This document shows, piece after piece, positions 8,959-17,240 of a stretch of 39,091 bases of DNA; position 1 is the first letter of the stretch, and each line of letters begins with the position of its first letter. The stretch spans positions 1 through 39,091 of the forward strand of contig JAHIZV010000026.1 of the NCBI GenBank assembly GCA_018814445.1, given 5' to 3'. The translations under genes were made by a program, and so were the position numbers. The stretch comes from Verrucomicrobiota bacterium (GTDB lineage Bacteria; Verrucomicrobiota; Kiritimatiellia; JAHIZV01). The notes beneath the pieces are model-generated. The model saw nothing but the letters and a program-made list of their open reading frames with translations. It was not told the DNA's origin and searched no databases.

Positions 8959-8975
8959 ATGTGCAAACTGCACAT
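8959..8975. promoter_or_regulatory. Operator-like dyad ATGTGCA-N3-TGCACAT
   Basis: A perfect 7-bp inverted repeat with a 3-bp spacer, 70 bp upstream of the start codon at 9045. Its size and position fit a site for a dimeric transcription regulator. A second small palindrome, GAATATTC, lies at 8985-8992. No protein can be assigned to it from the sequence. Confidence 0.4.
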
Positions 8976-9044
8976 GTTATGGAAGAATATTCCTGTAATG
9001 TGACTGTCTCAATGGCGCTGGCACATTGTCAGGAGGAGGATATC

Positions 9045-10976
9045 ATGTCGTTCAAGCTGGTCATTTTCATCACGATGGTAACCGCCGCGGCATCCGTGTG
9101 GGCTCTGGACCAAACGGTCATTCATCAAGTGGGCTCCGGCACCGATGAAAGCACCTCGCTGACATCCGGATGGATCGAAAACGACTTTGCGTGGAGCCAC
9201 ACCAATATCCCTGTCCACGGAACCGTTTTTTCCGCCGAGATGTCCATTGATCTTGCAGACGCCGATACCGGAACCTTTTCGATCTATCATGAGAACACCA
9301 ACCGCATGCGCATCGGCGTGGCCGTGGGAAACGACAACGGCGGGCCCGGAACCTGGCCCGTCCTCGGTGATCCGGGAAGCGTCGACAACACCTTCAACCT
9401 CCCAACGGAAACGTACAGCAACATCGCCGCCCGGACTCTTTCGCTGGATGGAAGGGACGACGGCTTGATGGGCTGGTGGGGCAGTAATCGCTCCAAACTC
9501 ACGGTCCATGTGCAGCCGCAGCGTTCGCGAGTGCTCGCGCAGCGCCTCGGCCGATTCGACAGTGAGATCAACTCGCTGACCGGCGGGTGGATCGATACCG
9601 ACCTGATATGGACGCACACGGTGACGGGAGTTGCCGGAGGCACGATCATATCCGCAATTCTGGAGATCGACCTTCTGGATGCTGATAACGCAGAGCTTAA
9701 GGTGGTTAGCTCGCTGGGACCCGTCATCGGAACCGCAACCGGCCCTGACAACGGCGGTCCCGGCGTCTGGAGGCGGATAGGAGATACGGGAGATCAGGAT
9801 AATCGGTTTGTACTGCCGACCGAGTGCTTCGAGAATCTTGCCGATGGCGCGATCAAATTCGCAGGTGAGAATAGAGGCATGGGAACGTGGGGCGCAAACC
9901 GCTCCCGACTCACCGTGAATGTAATTCCCTACGCGACCACCACACTGGTCAGCCAGGTCGGTACCGGCACGAATGAGGCCGGGTCTCTGACCGGCGGCTG
10001 GATCGACACGGAATTCGCGTGGACCAACACGATCCCGGCTCTAGCCGACGGCGCGATACTCAATGCCATACTGGAAGTCGATACACTGGACGTGGAACCG
10101 GGCAGCGACGCGGTCCTCCTCGCTAATGATGGGACAACCATCGGAGAGTTATCCGGTGTCGACAACGGGGGCCCCGGCTTCTGGCATCCACTCCGCAGCA
10201 CAAACGACGTAGACCACTTCTTTCCTGTACCCCCAAGCCTCTTCGAGAAGATTGAGTCCGGCGTGTTCGGCCTGCGGATACTCCCCGGGGCAGCGGGCTC
10301 ATGGGGAGCAAACCGCGCCCGCCTGACTGTCCAGGCCTTCCCCGCCCCGGCCGATTCCATCAGGGTTCAGACGGGAACAGGGACCTCGGAGTTCACATCT
10401 CTGACCGTCGGTTGGATATCGGGTCCGTTCGCGTGGACGAACAGCTACTCCCCAATCCACGATTCGATCGCCTTTGCCGCACTCGAAGTCGACTCTATTG
10501 ACGCCGACGGTGCCCCCCTTCTCCTCTACAGCGGTGAAGGCGTCTATCTTGGCTCTATCACCAGCGGTGACAACGGCGGTCCCGGCACCTGGCGCGTACT
10601 CGGTACTGACGGAAGCGAATACCGCCTCATTGTGCTGCCTCCCACTACGTATCATGATCTTGTCGACGGCACCTTCGTTGTTCGAGTTGAGGACTCGGGG
10701 GGCGCCGGGACCTACGGAATGAACCGCTCGGTTCTGACTATCGTCCACAAGCCCACCGACGCGGAGATCACCTCCTTTGAGCCGGTAAGCGCCGATTCCG
10801 TTCGCGTTACATGGAAGCCGGAATTCGGGAAGATGCACCGCGTCTTGTGCTCGCCGTCCGCAACGCAGACCTTCTTCGGCTGCAGCACATGGAAGGCCGA
10901 CTCGACAACCAACTTCATCCACAGCGGGCCGGCTAAAAACGATGTGCTGATCTACAGGATCGAGCACACGCCGTAA
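9045..10976 (+). CDS. Secreted protein with four ~133-residue repeats, unknown function
   Basis: A 643-residue exported protein not recognised as any named family. ATG 9045 is chosen because AGGAGGAGGA directly precedes it and a Sec signal peptide follows (cleavage probably after 'ASVWA', residue 20). Four homologous units lie at about 24-157, 163-295, 298-432 and 437-568. Each begins with '(Q)xGxGTxExxSLTxGWI…FAWT', has 'DNGGPGxW' in the middle and ends with '(W/Y)GxNRSxLTV'. The alternating hydrophobic pattern suggests beta-sandwich domains. Residues about 573-643 form a separate C-terminal domain ('ITSFEPVSADSVRVTWKPEFGKMHRV') like the short C-terminal module of many PVC secreted proteins. 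It has its own promoter region with two dyads. It could be a carbohydrate-binding or surface protein; no catalytic motif is visible. Confidence 0.85.
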   Translation: MSFKLVIFITMVTAAASVWALDQTVIHQVGSGTDESTSLTSGWIENDFAWSHTNIPVHGTVFSAEMSIDLADADTGTFSIYHENTNRMRIGVAVGNDNGGPGTWPVLGDPGSVDNTFNLPTETYSNIAARTLSLDGRDDGLMGWWGSNRSKLTVHVQPQRSRVLAQRLGRFDSEINSLTGGWIDTDLIWTHTVTGVAGGTIISAILEIDLLDADNAELKVVSSLGPVIGTATGPDNGGPGVWRRIGDTGDQDNRFVLPTECFENLADGAIKFAGENRGMGTWGANRSRLTVNVIPYATTTLVSQVGTGTNEAGSLTGGWIDTEFAWTNTIPALADGAILNAILEVDTLDVEPGSDAVLLANDGTTIGELSGVDNGGPGFWHPLRSTNDVDHFFPVPPSLFEKIESGVFGLRILPGAAGSWGANRARLTVQAFPAPADSIRVQTGTGTSEFTSLTVGWISGPFAWTNSYSPIHDSIAFAALEVDSIDADGAPLLLYSGEGVYLGSITSGDNGGPGTWRVLGTDGSEYRLIVLPPTTYHDLVDGTFVVRVEDSGGAGTYGMNRSVLTIVHKPTDAEITSFEPVSADSVRVTWKPEFGKMHRVLCSPSATQTFFGCSTWKADSTTNFIHSGPAKNDVLIYRIEHTP

Positions 10977-10997
10977 TGAAGCATGGCCAACATCTAT

Positions 10998-11018
10998 GCC
11001 GCGCTGACGCAGCGCGGC
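10998..11018. terminator. Strong GC hairpin between convergent genes
   Basis: GCCGCGCTG and CAGCGCGGC form a perfect 9-bp stem around ACG, between the stops of the secreted repeat protein and cutA. Its last base is the final base of the cutA stop codon. It is well placed as a bidirectional terminator, although neither side has a T-run. Confidence 0.6.
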
Positions 11019-11344
11019 TACTGTTCCTGTCTGCTGGTCTCTCTCCTGATCCATTCGAGGAAAGCCGGGTTGCCGCCGGTGATTGGAAGGTTGACTATGC
11101 ACGGACAGTCGTAACTGTGGGCAGCTTTGACTGCGGCAACGAGTTCTTCCACAAGGGACTCCTGCGTTTTGGCGATCACGACGGCTTCCTGGTCGCTTTG
11201 GATTTTCCCCTCCCACCAGTACATGGAGCTGATTGCGGGAATGATGTTCACGCACGCGGCAAGGCGTTTCTCAAGAAGCAGACTCCCAATCTTCCCTGCC
11301 TCATCCGCGCTGCTTGCTGTCATGTAAACAAGTACCGTGCTCAT
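11018..11344 (-). CDS. cutA: Divalent-cation tolerance protein CutA
   Basis: A 108-residue CutA1 protein, a trimeric PII-like fold associated with metal tolerance and possibly signalling. Family landmarks are 'LLEKRLAACVNIIPAISSMYWWEGKIQ' and 'VVIAKTQ', followed by the usual 'SYDCPCIVNLPITGGNPAFLEWI'. The length is standard. It is the last gene of the minus-strand osmolyte arm: its start is 3 nt beyond the stop of the HAD phosphatase, with GGAG inside that gene's end. No direct functional link to the solute genes is known to me; it may simply share the transcript. Confidence 0.95.
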   Translation of the reverse strand: MSTVLVYMTASSADEAGKIGSLLLEKRLAACVNIIPAISSMYWWEGKIQSDQEAVVIAKTQESLVEELVAAVKAAHSYDCPCIVNLPITGGNPAFLEWIRRETSRQEQ

Positions 11345-11347
11345 CCC

Positions 11348-12247
11348 CTACTCCTCTCCAACCACACCGGACAACTGCGACAGATCTGTAATGACATGAT
11401 CAGACTCCAAAGACTCACACCTCGAGTCTCCCTCGCGCAGTCTTAGTGACCTCACGTCACCAGCGAACAATGCCGTTCGGCATCCGGCCCGGTTCGCCGT
11501 CCACACGTCGTTGAGCATATCGTTTCCAACGTAGAGCACTTCCCCGGCCTGCACTCCGGCAGCAGCCAGAAACTCGAGGGGAGCCGCGAACATCTCCTGC
11601 GCGGGCTTTGCCTGCCCCACAGTGAACGACCACGAGCAAATCCTTTCATCAAAACCCAGATCTGAAGGTGATCCGCCGAACAGAGCCTCCATCATCAGTG
11701 GCGTATAGAACTGCGCGTTCGACACGATCCCCAGTCTGATTCCTTTCCTCCTCAGATCATCAACCACCGCGATCGCATTCGGCATCGGCCAAACAGGATT
11801 GCTTCTGCATTCATAGGAGACGGCTAGAAGTTCGATGCTCGTGTTACCGGCGGAGGTCAGGCTTCCCGCCTCCTTCAATTTGTCGACTACTGCAGACCAT
11901 ACGTCGCGAATCTCGACCTCAGGGCATTCCGCGCCCTTCTTTCGCTTTTGCTGATGGACGTTGGATATCTCCTCGTTGAGCAGTGCCACCCCCTTTTCGC
12001 CGGCGTCTTCACTCGCAATATAGCGGCCGTCCTTAAGGGCTGCCTGCAGAGAAGACGAACTGCTCATTTCCCGAGCGGTGCCAACGTCTCCTGAACCTGA
12101 AACGACAAGAGTTCCGTAGATATCGAAAAGCACTGCCTTGATGGAATCACTCCGGGAACAGCGCCACTCGATGCCCGTCGCGATAGGCTCCAGCGGACCG
12201 CACAGCTTCTTTATCAGTTCCAAACACTCCCTGTATTTCATGGTCAT
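11348..12247 (-). CDS. HAD-superfamily phosphatase of the solute cluster
   Basis: A 299-residue HAD hydrolase with all four motifs: motif I D42-I-Y44-G-T in 'VLFDIYGTLV', motif II S176 in 'GIVSNAQF', motif III K214 in 'VGQAKPAQ' and motif IV GNDMLNDV at 241-248. The Tyr after the nucleophile and the long cap insert (about 55-165) resemble haloacid-dehalogenase-like phosphatases. The start overlaps the upstream glycosyltransferase stop as ATGA. Its position after gpgS and a glycosyltransferase makes it the candidate phosphatase that removes the 3-phosphate from glucosyl- or mannosylglucosyl-3-phosphoglycerate (GpgP or MggB role). That role is inferred from context; the HAD family call is firm. 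The ~37-residue leader before motif I is unusual. Confidence 0.85.
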   Translation of the reverse strand: MTMKYRECLELIKKLCGPLEPIATGIEWRCSRSDSIKAVLFDIYGTLVVSGSGDVGTAREMSSSSSLQAALKDGRYIASEDAGEKGVALLNEEISNVHQQKRKKGAECPEVEIRDVWSAVVDKLKEAGSLTSAGNTSIELLAVSYECRSNPVWPMPNAIAVVDDLRRKGIRLGIVSNAQFYTPLMMEALFGGSPSDLGFDERICSWSFTVGQAKPAQEMFAAPLEFLAAAGVQAGEVLYVGNDMLNDVWTANRAGCRTALFAGDVRSLRLREGDSRCESLESDHVITDLSQLSGVVGEE

Positions 12248-13683
12248 GTCCTCAACAGCGCGAATCTCTCCGGGGCCAGGAATGAGTCCAGGAGTCTGTC
12301 AACCGAAACACCCGCACACGCAGCAGCGGGACTCTCCACGACAGAATGATAAAGTCGCGTCAATTTCCCGCCATAGGCTTCTATTCCAAACTGACCGCGC
12401 ACGGTGTCCCCGTTAGCCTTCAGTCGCTCATCACCGGGATGTTGCATGAGTTCATCCGGGTATCCCTCAGATGCGCCGCAGCGTATCGCCTGCATCTGCA
12501 GGTCTTCGTCCAATTTGCTGAACTCGACACCCTCATCGCTCACTGCGGCCCTCCACGCTCTGGCCTCCAGGTCTTCGTCAACTTCGCGTCCGTACGCAAA
12601 GAGCGATGCCCCCAGCTCCTTCTTCATTCTCGCCCTGAACTTCCGCAAATCGACCCATCTTTCGGGAACCGGCAACCGAGTGTACATCGATGAGAGATCA
12701 ACTCCCACACTCGTGAAATCCTCCGTGATTTCGGGCAGATTCCTGCCGTAAAGAGGGCGACCGACCAGCCACGGCTCCAGAAACGCCAGGCCGAATCCTT
12801 CAGCGACACTTGTGGTCACCACGCCCTCGGCCGACTGAAGAACTTCGCGGAAGCTCTTTCTCCATTTTGTGCCGACATCGAATTCAACCGGAAGTCCATG
12901 CTCCCCGGCGAAGATGGTCCATCGATCGTAGAAAGGGCGTTCAAGCGGGTTCTCCGGTGACAGGGTGACGGCGAACCTCCGCTCACCTCTGCCGACTGCC
13001 GACCAGAAGATGAGTTCTCCAAGATTCTTTCGACGAATGGCCCGCGTCGGGTAAACAAAAAGCCCCGGCTCAAGACGAGTCCCATTCTCATCCTGCCCAT
13101 CTTCCCCCAGCCACACCGCATTAGGCAGAAGGTGAACCCGACCGGGAGGAAGACCGGCCTCTATCAAGAACGCGCCATCCCGCCCGTTCAGCACCGCGTA
13201 GTGAACATTGGATGCCGCTGGATAGAGCAGTGCTCCAAGCTTCTCCGAGTCGCCTTCCGCGAGGTGGTCCAGGAGAAATCGGTAGTTTCCCGGTCGCCCG
13301 TCTTCGGCGAAGTCGTGGATTTGCAGCAGGACACTCTCTCCGTCGTCGGCCAGCTGTTTGGCAACGAGCGGCAACACAAGATTCTTGCCGAGACAATGGT
13401 TGTGAATGTGCCACAAGTCCGGGTCTCCTCCCAGCGTCCCTCGTGCCACGGCCCGAACACGCGAAGTGATGTCTGCTGGAGAAAACGAATTCGCGCCCGC
13501 GTGATAGTTCAGTTCTTCAACCAGCCTGCATGGAAGACCCGCAGCTTCGACCTCTTCTCCGGTCAGCACAACTGAGTCTATACCCCGTGCTTTCAATGCG
13601 GTGACCGCCTGCTGAATCACGCGGGTGACACCGCCGGGACGGAGATGGTAGTGAAGAATGGCTACGCGCAGTTTTTCCGTCAT
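12244..13683 (-). CDS. GT-B glycosyltransferase, candidate mannosylglucosyl-3-phosphoglycerate synthase
   Basis: A 479-residue GT4-like glycosyltransferase. The N-terminal Rossmann domain opens with 'VAILHYHLRPGGVTRVIQQ' (the Gly-Gly loop) and 'WHIHNHCLGKNL'. The C-terminal nucleotide-sugar domain has 'YPTRAIRRKNLGELI' (K219) and the E-x7-E pair E295/E303 in 'VAEGFGLAFLEPWL'. An additional C-terminal stretch (about 360-479) is longer than in typical GT4 enzymes. It lies between gpgS (4-nt overlap) and the HAD phosphatase (4-nt overlap). In the known pathway of Petrotoga and Rhodopirellula, a GDP-mannose:glucosyl-3-phosphoglycerate transferase (MggA) acts exactly between those steps. The mannose donor and acceptor are inferred from context only; other sugars are possible. 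Confidence 0.7.
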   Translation of the reverse strand: MTEKLRVAILHYHLRPGGVTRVIQQAVTALKARGIDSVVLTGEEVEAAGLPCRLVEELNYHAGANSFSPADITSRVRAVARGTLGGDPDLWHIHNHCLGKNLVLPLVAKQLADDGESVLLQIHDFAEDGRPGNYRFLLDHLAEGDSEKLGALLYPAASNVHYAVLNGRDGAFLIEAGLPPGRVHLLPNAVWLGEDGQDENGTRLEPGLFVYPTRAIRRKNLGELIFWSAVGRGERRFAVTLSPENPLERPFYDRWTIFAGEHGLPVEFDVGTKWRKSFREVLQSAEGVVTTSVAEGFGLAFLEPWLVGRPLYGRNLPEITEDFTSVGVDLSSMYTRLPVPERWVDLRKFRARMKKELGASLFAYGREVDEDLEARAWRAAVSDEGVEFSKLDEDLQMQAIRCGASEGYPDELMQHPGDERLKANGDTVRGQFGIEAYGGKLTRLYHSVVESPAAACAGVSVDRLLDSFLAPERFALLRT

Positions 13684-14657
13684 GAGGAAAGTCCACGTTT
13701 CGCGCGGTATGCCGGAATATCGATCATTGGCCGCCGCTCTTCCTCGTGGATTTCAATCTCTATTTGTTCGTATTCGTCCTCCACCGCCTGGAACTGGCGG
13801 AGGATCATGTTCAGTTGCGGCGCTTCCTGAAGAACCCCGACGGCATGCGCTCTCTGCAGGAACGTCTGGAGAATTCCGAAAGACATCTTGCCCAGGTCAC
13901 GCGTCGGCTGATTTCTGTGAACCCGTCGGCCAAGATCCGTCTGACCGAAGGCCTGCATTCCGCAGCGATGATATACGTCGATCAAGTGCGAGGTTTCAAC
14001 CCCGTACCCGATTGGAAACGAGATGGCTTCGAGTACTTCCCGCCGGACCGCATACTCTCCCGAGAGCGGCTGAATGATCGCCGTCAACTCCGGGAAGAAC
14101 AGCGAAAATAGTGGGCGAACGAGAATCTCCGTTACGCGGCCGCCGCCGGATGGACGAATCACGTCGGACACCGCCAGCGGACGGTCATAGAATGCTTTCA
14201 CATACTGAATCTCCGGGCGGTAGATGAGGGGCGCCAGCAAACCGTAGACAAAGCGCGGGTGGATGTTCTTAATATCGGCATCGACATAGACGATGATATC
14301 GCCGTCGAGTTGGTAGATTGCCTTCCAGAGGTTCTCCCCCTTGCCCTTCTTCTCACCTATTTCCGGCAGTATCTCCGCGGACAGGTAAACATCGGCACCG
14401 AAGTTCGCGGCGACTTCCAGTGTCCTGTCTTTTGATCCTGAGTCGATCACTGCAATCTCGTCCAAGAGCGGATATCGATCCATCAATTCCGACTTAAAGA
14501 TCACGACCTCTTTGCCTATGGTCTTTTCCTCGTTAAGTGTCGGAATACAGAGCGATATCTTCAGGCCCTGCTTCTCCTTCTCCCTGACCAGATGCTTGAT
14601 GTCCCAGAACTTGGAGAAGTGGAAGGTATTGGAATGAAGCCACTCATTCATGTTCAT
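13680..14657 (-). CDS. gpgS: Glucosyl-3-phosphoglycerate synthase (GT81)
   Basis: Transfers glucose from NDP-glucose to 3-phosphoglycerate, the committed step towards glucosylglycerate solutes. The 325 residues match the family length. GT-A features are 'SLCIPTLNEEKTIG' at 35-48, the DxD motif D126-A-D128 in 'IIVYVDADIKNIHP', and the GT81 hallmark 'PSGGGRVTEILVRPL' at 169-183, which binds phosphoglycerate in characterised GpgS. 'IIQPLSGEYAVRREVLE' and H247 in 'RRVHRNQ', the position of the metal-ligand His, follow. It overlaps the next gene by 4 nt and the preceding M20-like gene by 14 nt. The ATGs at residues 1 and 3 cannot be separated. The enzyme assignment is the firmest in the cluster. 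Confidence 0.92.
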   Translation of the reverse strand: MNMNEWLHSNTFHFSKFWDIKHLVREKEKQGLKISLCIPTLNEEKTIGKEVVIFKSELMDRYPLLDEIAVIDSGSKDRTLEVAANFGADVYLSAEILPEIGEKKGKGENLWKAIYQLDGDIIVYVDADIKNIHPRFVYGLLAPLIYRPEIQYVKAFYDRPLAVSDVIRPSGGGRVTEILVRPLFSLFFPELTAIIQPLSGEYAVRREVLEAISFPIGYGVETSHLIDVYHRCGMQAFGQTDLGRRVHRNQPTRDLGKMSFGILQTFLQRAHAVGVLQEAPQLNMILRQFQAVEDEYEQIEIEIHEEERRPMIDIPAYRAKRGLSS

Positions 14658-15816
14658 CGCAGTACCCCCCGTCTATCGCAAGAAGAACACCAACGAGTTG
14701 CGCGATGCCCGTGAATACCGGATCGATTCTGATGAACTCCTTCAACTGACGTATTTGACCGCCTTCGGTCAGTCCCAGCGTGACAGCGGGAATATCGCCA
14801 TCGACGAAAGCGGAGATTTCGGACGCGCTCGGCGAGAGACGCGGCTCGACACCCAGTTCCTTCATAATGCTGCGGCTGTGTCTCGCGAGAGGATGGCTTG
14901 AAAGAATGCCCCCCTTCTTGCGCCGCGCGAAAATATCCAGCGTCACGTCCGCGCCCGAAGCAGAAGACACTTCGGCGATCGCGTCCTCCAGATGCTGTCG
15001 GACATCGGCGAGAAGTTCCTCCGACTCACTGCGAATCTCGAACCGCAGTGTCGCCCGGGTCGCGACGGTATTGAAAGAAGTGCCCCCCTCGATGGACCCG
15101 AGTACGATCGACGTTTTCGGACGTCTCGGAAGCGGGATTTCAACGAGCCGGTTGATGATCTCGTTGATCGTTACGATCGCACCCGAAGTCCCGAAGCGGG
15201 TCCAGTCGTATTGATCCGACACCTGGCAGGTGATTTCCCCGCGAAGCATACCGAACGAGCCGATCGTCAGGCGGCCCAGCTCGACTCCTTCCACACAGAC
15301 CCCCGCCCTGATGGGCATCTGGTTGTTCTTGAGGAAGAACCTAAGGCCTTCAAGATTTCCGCGGCCGAGACTGCGGGAGTTGACCATCAGAATCAGGTTC
15401 GAGTCCAGTTCGAGGCCGAGGTGATCGAGGATCATCGGGAGAGTGGCCAATGCGGCGAGGCTGATGCTGTTGTCCGCGACGCCCGGACCGACCACACGCT
15501 CCGTTTCCACCGTGATGGTGTGATCCACTTTTTCAGAGAAGACCGTGTCGGCATGGGCAACAACGAGAATATTTTTCGCCCGGTCCTTACCGGGAAGGAT
15601 CCCGAAACCGTTGCCCACTTCATCAGAGGATGAGTTCTGCAGCCCACTTTCACTGAACCGGTCCTGCACAAAGCGCACCCGTTCGCTCTCCCCGAAGGTG
15701 GGAGCGGGAATTTCACCGATCATCACGAGGTTCGCCAGGAGGCTCTCCTTCGTTTTCCCGGCGGCATCTCTGAACCGCTGCAGTTCAGCCAGAATCTGAC
15801 CTATGCCTTTAACCAT
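14644..15816 (-). CDS. M20-fold peptidase homologue with lost catalytic residues
   Basis: A 390-residue protein with the complete two-domain M20 metallopeptidase layout. H88-A-D90 ('VVAHADTV') and D115 ('GVADNSISL') match the first metal ligands, and E176 ('CVEGVELGRL') matches the later acidic ligand. But the paired catalytic/bridging glutamates, EE in relatives with 'NVxEEGLGDLRGxR', are S149-L150 in 'NSRSLGRGNLEGLR'. The lid-domain His of 'GGHSW' is Tyr in 'DQYDWTRFG' (Y203). The last ligand His of 'GGxxHTxDE' is R356 in 'EGGQIRQLKEF'. The frame is intact and the 3' end overlaps gpgS by 14 nt, so it looks like a retained pseudoenzyme rather than a decaying gene. It is first in the minus arm of the solute cluster. 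A regulatory or scaffold role is possible but unproven. Confidence 0.85.
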   Translation of the reverse strand: MVKGIGQILAELQRFRDAAGKTKESLLANLVMIGEIPAPTFGESERVRFVQDRFSESGLQNSSSDEVGNGFGILPGKDRAKNILVVAHADTVFSEKVDHTITVETERVVGPGVADNSISLAALATLPMILDHLGLELDSNLILMVNSRSLGRGNLEGLRFFLKNNQMPIRAGVCVEGVELGRLTIGSFGMLRGEITCQVSDQYDWTRFGTSGAIVTINEIINRLVEIPLPRRPKTSIVLGSIEGGTSFNTVATRATLRFEIRSESEELLADVRQHLEDAIAEVSSASGADVTLDIFARRKKGGILSSHPLARHSRSIMKELGVEPRLSPSASEISAFVDGDIPAVTLGLTEGGQIRQLKEFIRIDPVFTGIAQLVGVLLAIDGGYCDEHE

Positions 15817-15920
15817 AATTCACCCCTGAGTGCAGAAGATGAACTGCACACCGATCGAGTTCCACTCTTGCGAATCATGCTTGATTTGTCTAGATCGCAT
15901 TGTAGTTTAACAGATATCAC

Positions 15921-15950
15921 TTGAATGCATTCTTTTGCCCTGACTTTAAT
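15921..15950 (+). promoter_or_regulatory. Sigma-70 promoter of the plus arm of the solute cluster
   Basis: TTGAAT (15921-15926), an 18-nt spacer and TTTAAT (15945-15950) predict a start near 15957 and a short leader of about 18 nt before the ATG at 15975. For the opposite, minus-strand arm the only -10-like hexamer I see in this 158-bp divergent region is TACAAT (complement of 15899-15904), without a convincing -35. Confidence 0.5.
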
Positions 15951-15974
15951 CGTCTATCGAGGGATCATAACGCC

Positions 15975-17240
15975 ATGAATCAAAGAATCGGTTTTGTTTC
16001 CACCCGATTCGCCGGTCTGGACGGCGTGTCACTCGAAAGCGCCAAGTGGGCCGAAGTGCTCTGGGACCATCAACACGTCAGCCACTGGTATGCAGGCGTT
16101 CTCGACCGCTCCCTGGATGTCAGCACCTGCGTCCCCGAAGCCTACTTCGGTCATCCGGAGAACATCTGGATCAACGAACAGATCTGGGGCAAGAACCACC
16201 GCTCCAGCAAAGTCACCGGCCGCATTCAGGCGTTGACCGGTTATCTCAAGAACACGTTGTATGAATTCGTTCAGAAGTTCGACATAACGGTGCTCGTTTT
16301 CGAGAATGCCATGACGATCCCGATGCATGTGCCGCTGGGCATCGCCTGCACGGAGTTCATCAACGAGTCCAGTATTCCCGCCATTGCCCACCATCACGAT
16401 TTCTACTGGGAACGCCCGAGGTTCTCCGTAAACGCGATTCACGATTACCTCGACATGGCCTTCCCCCCGCGGCATCCGGGACTTCAGCATGTAGTGATCA
16501 ACGAAAGCGCGCGCGAAGAGCTGTCATGGAGGAAAGGCGTTCACTCGATCCTCGTTCCGAATGTTCTCGATTTCGAAACTCCTCCACTCGAGGCCGACCC
16601 TTACACAGAAGACATTCGCAACGAGCTCGGGCTCACACCGGATGACATCATGATTCTGCAGCCCACTCGCGTCGTTCCGAGAAAAGGCATTGAACACGCC
16701 ATCTCGCTGGTCGAAATGCTGGGCGACCCCAAGTACAAACTCGTGATTTCTCACGAGGCCGGCGATGAAGGCATGGAATACCTCGACCACATCAGGAACA
16801 TGGCCGACGATGCCGGCATTGATATCCGCTTCGTAAGCACGAGGATCGGTGAGTTCCGGCAACTCGACAGCGAAGGCCGCAAAGTATATACGCTCTGGGA
16901 TCTTTATCCGCATGCCGATCTCGTCACCTACCCCAGCCTGTACGAAGGATTTGGAAACGCGTTTCTCGAAGCGGTCTATTTCAAAGTCCCGGTTCTTGTG
17001 AACCGGTACTCGATCTTCACCCGGGACATTGAACCGAAAGGTTTTCGCGTACCGATCATGGATGGCATTCTGACAAGAAAGACCGTGGAGCAGGTGCGGC
17101 AGGTCCTTGATGATCCTGCGCTCCGGCAGGAGATGGTCGACCACAATTACGCGTTGGCCAAGCGCTTCTTCAGTTACTCGGTGCTCCGACGAAGTCTGCG
17201 GACTCTGATCACTAACATTACCGGGCTGGACGAACTATGA
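15975..17240 (+). CDS. GT4 glycosyltransferase, candidate mannosylglucosylglycerate synthase (MggS-like)
   Basis: A 421-residue GT-B enzyme. The start at 15975 has GAGGG (15959-15963) upstream; an in-frame ATG at 15921 falls on the promoter. It opens with '[20 protein letters not shown]', an acceptor loop typical of solute-forming GT4 enzymes. Next come '[12 protein letters not shown]' (about 136-147), then '[15 protein letters not shown]' with K237, and E324/E332 in '[15 protein letters not shown]'. The stop overlaps the next gene, a GH13_18 phosphorylase, as ATGA, so the two probably act on the same metabolite. In Petrotoga, MggS adds mannose from GDP-mannose to glucosylglycerate. This is the best contextual guess, but glucosyl transfer or another acceptor cannot be excluded. 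Confidence 0.72.
   Translation: MNQRIGFVSTRFAGLDGVSLESAKWAEVLWDHQHVSHWYAGVLDRSLDVSTCVPEAYFGHPENIWINEQIWGKNHRSSKVTGRIQALTGYLKNTLYEFVQKFDITVLVFENAMTIPMHVPLGIACTEFINESSIPAIAHHHDFYWERPRFSVNAIHDYLDMAFPPRHPGLQHVVINESAREELSWRKGVHSILVPNVLDFETPPLEADPYTEDIRNELGLTPDDIMILQPTRVVPRKGIEHAISLVEMLGDPKYKLVISHEAGDEGMEYLDHIRNMADDAGIDIRFVSTRIGEFRQLDSEGRKVYTLWDLYPHADLVTYPSLYEGFGNAFLEAVYFKVPVLVNRYSIFTRDIEPKGFRVPIMDGILTRKTVEQVRQVLDDPALRQEMVDHNYALAKRFFSYSVLRRSLRTLITNITGLDEL

Noticed and set aside
12244-13683. Sucrose synthase or sucrose-phosphate synthase
   Set aside because: The N-terminal acceptor loop and the extended C-terminus do not resemble those families, and the flanking gpgS and HAD genes favour a phosphoglycerate-linked acceptor.
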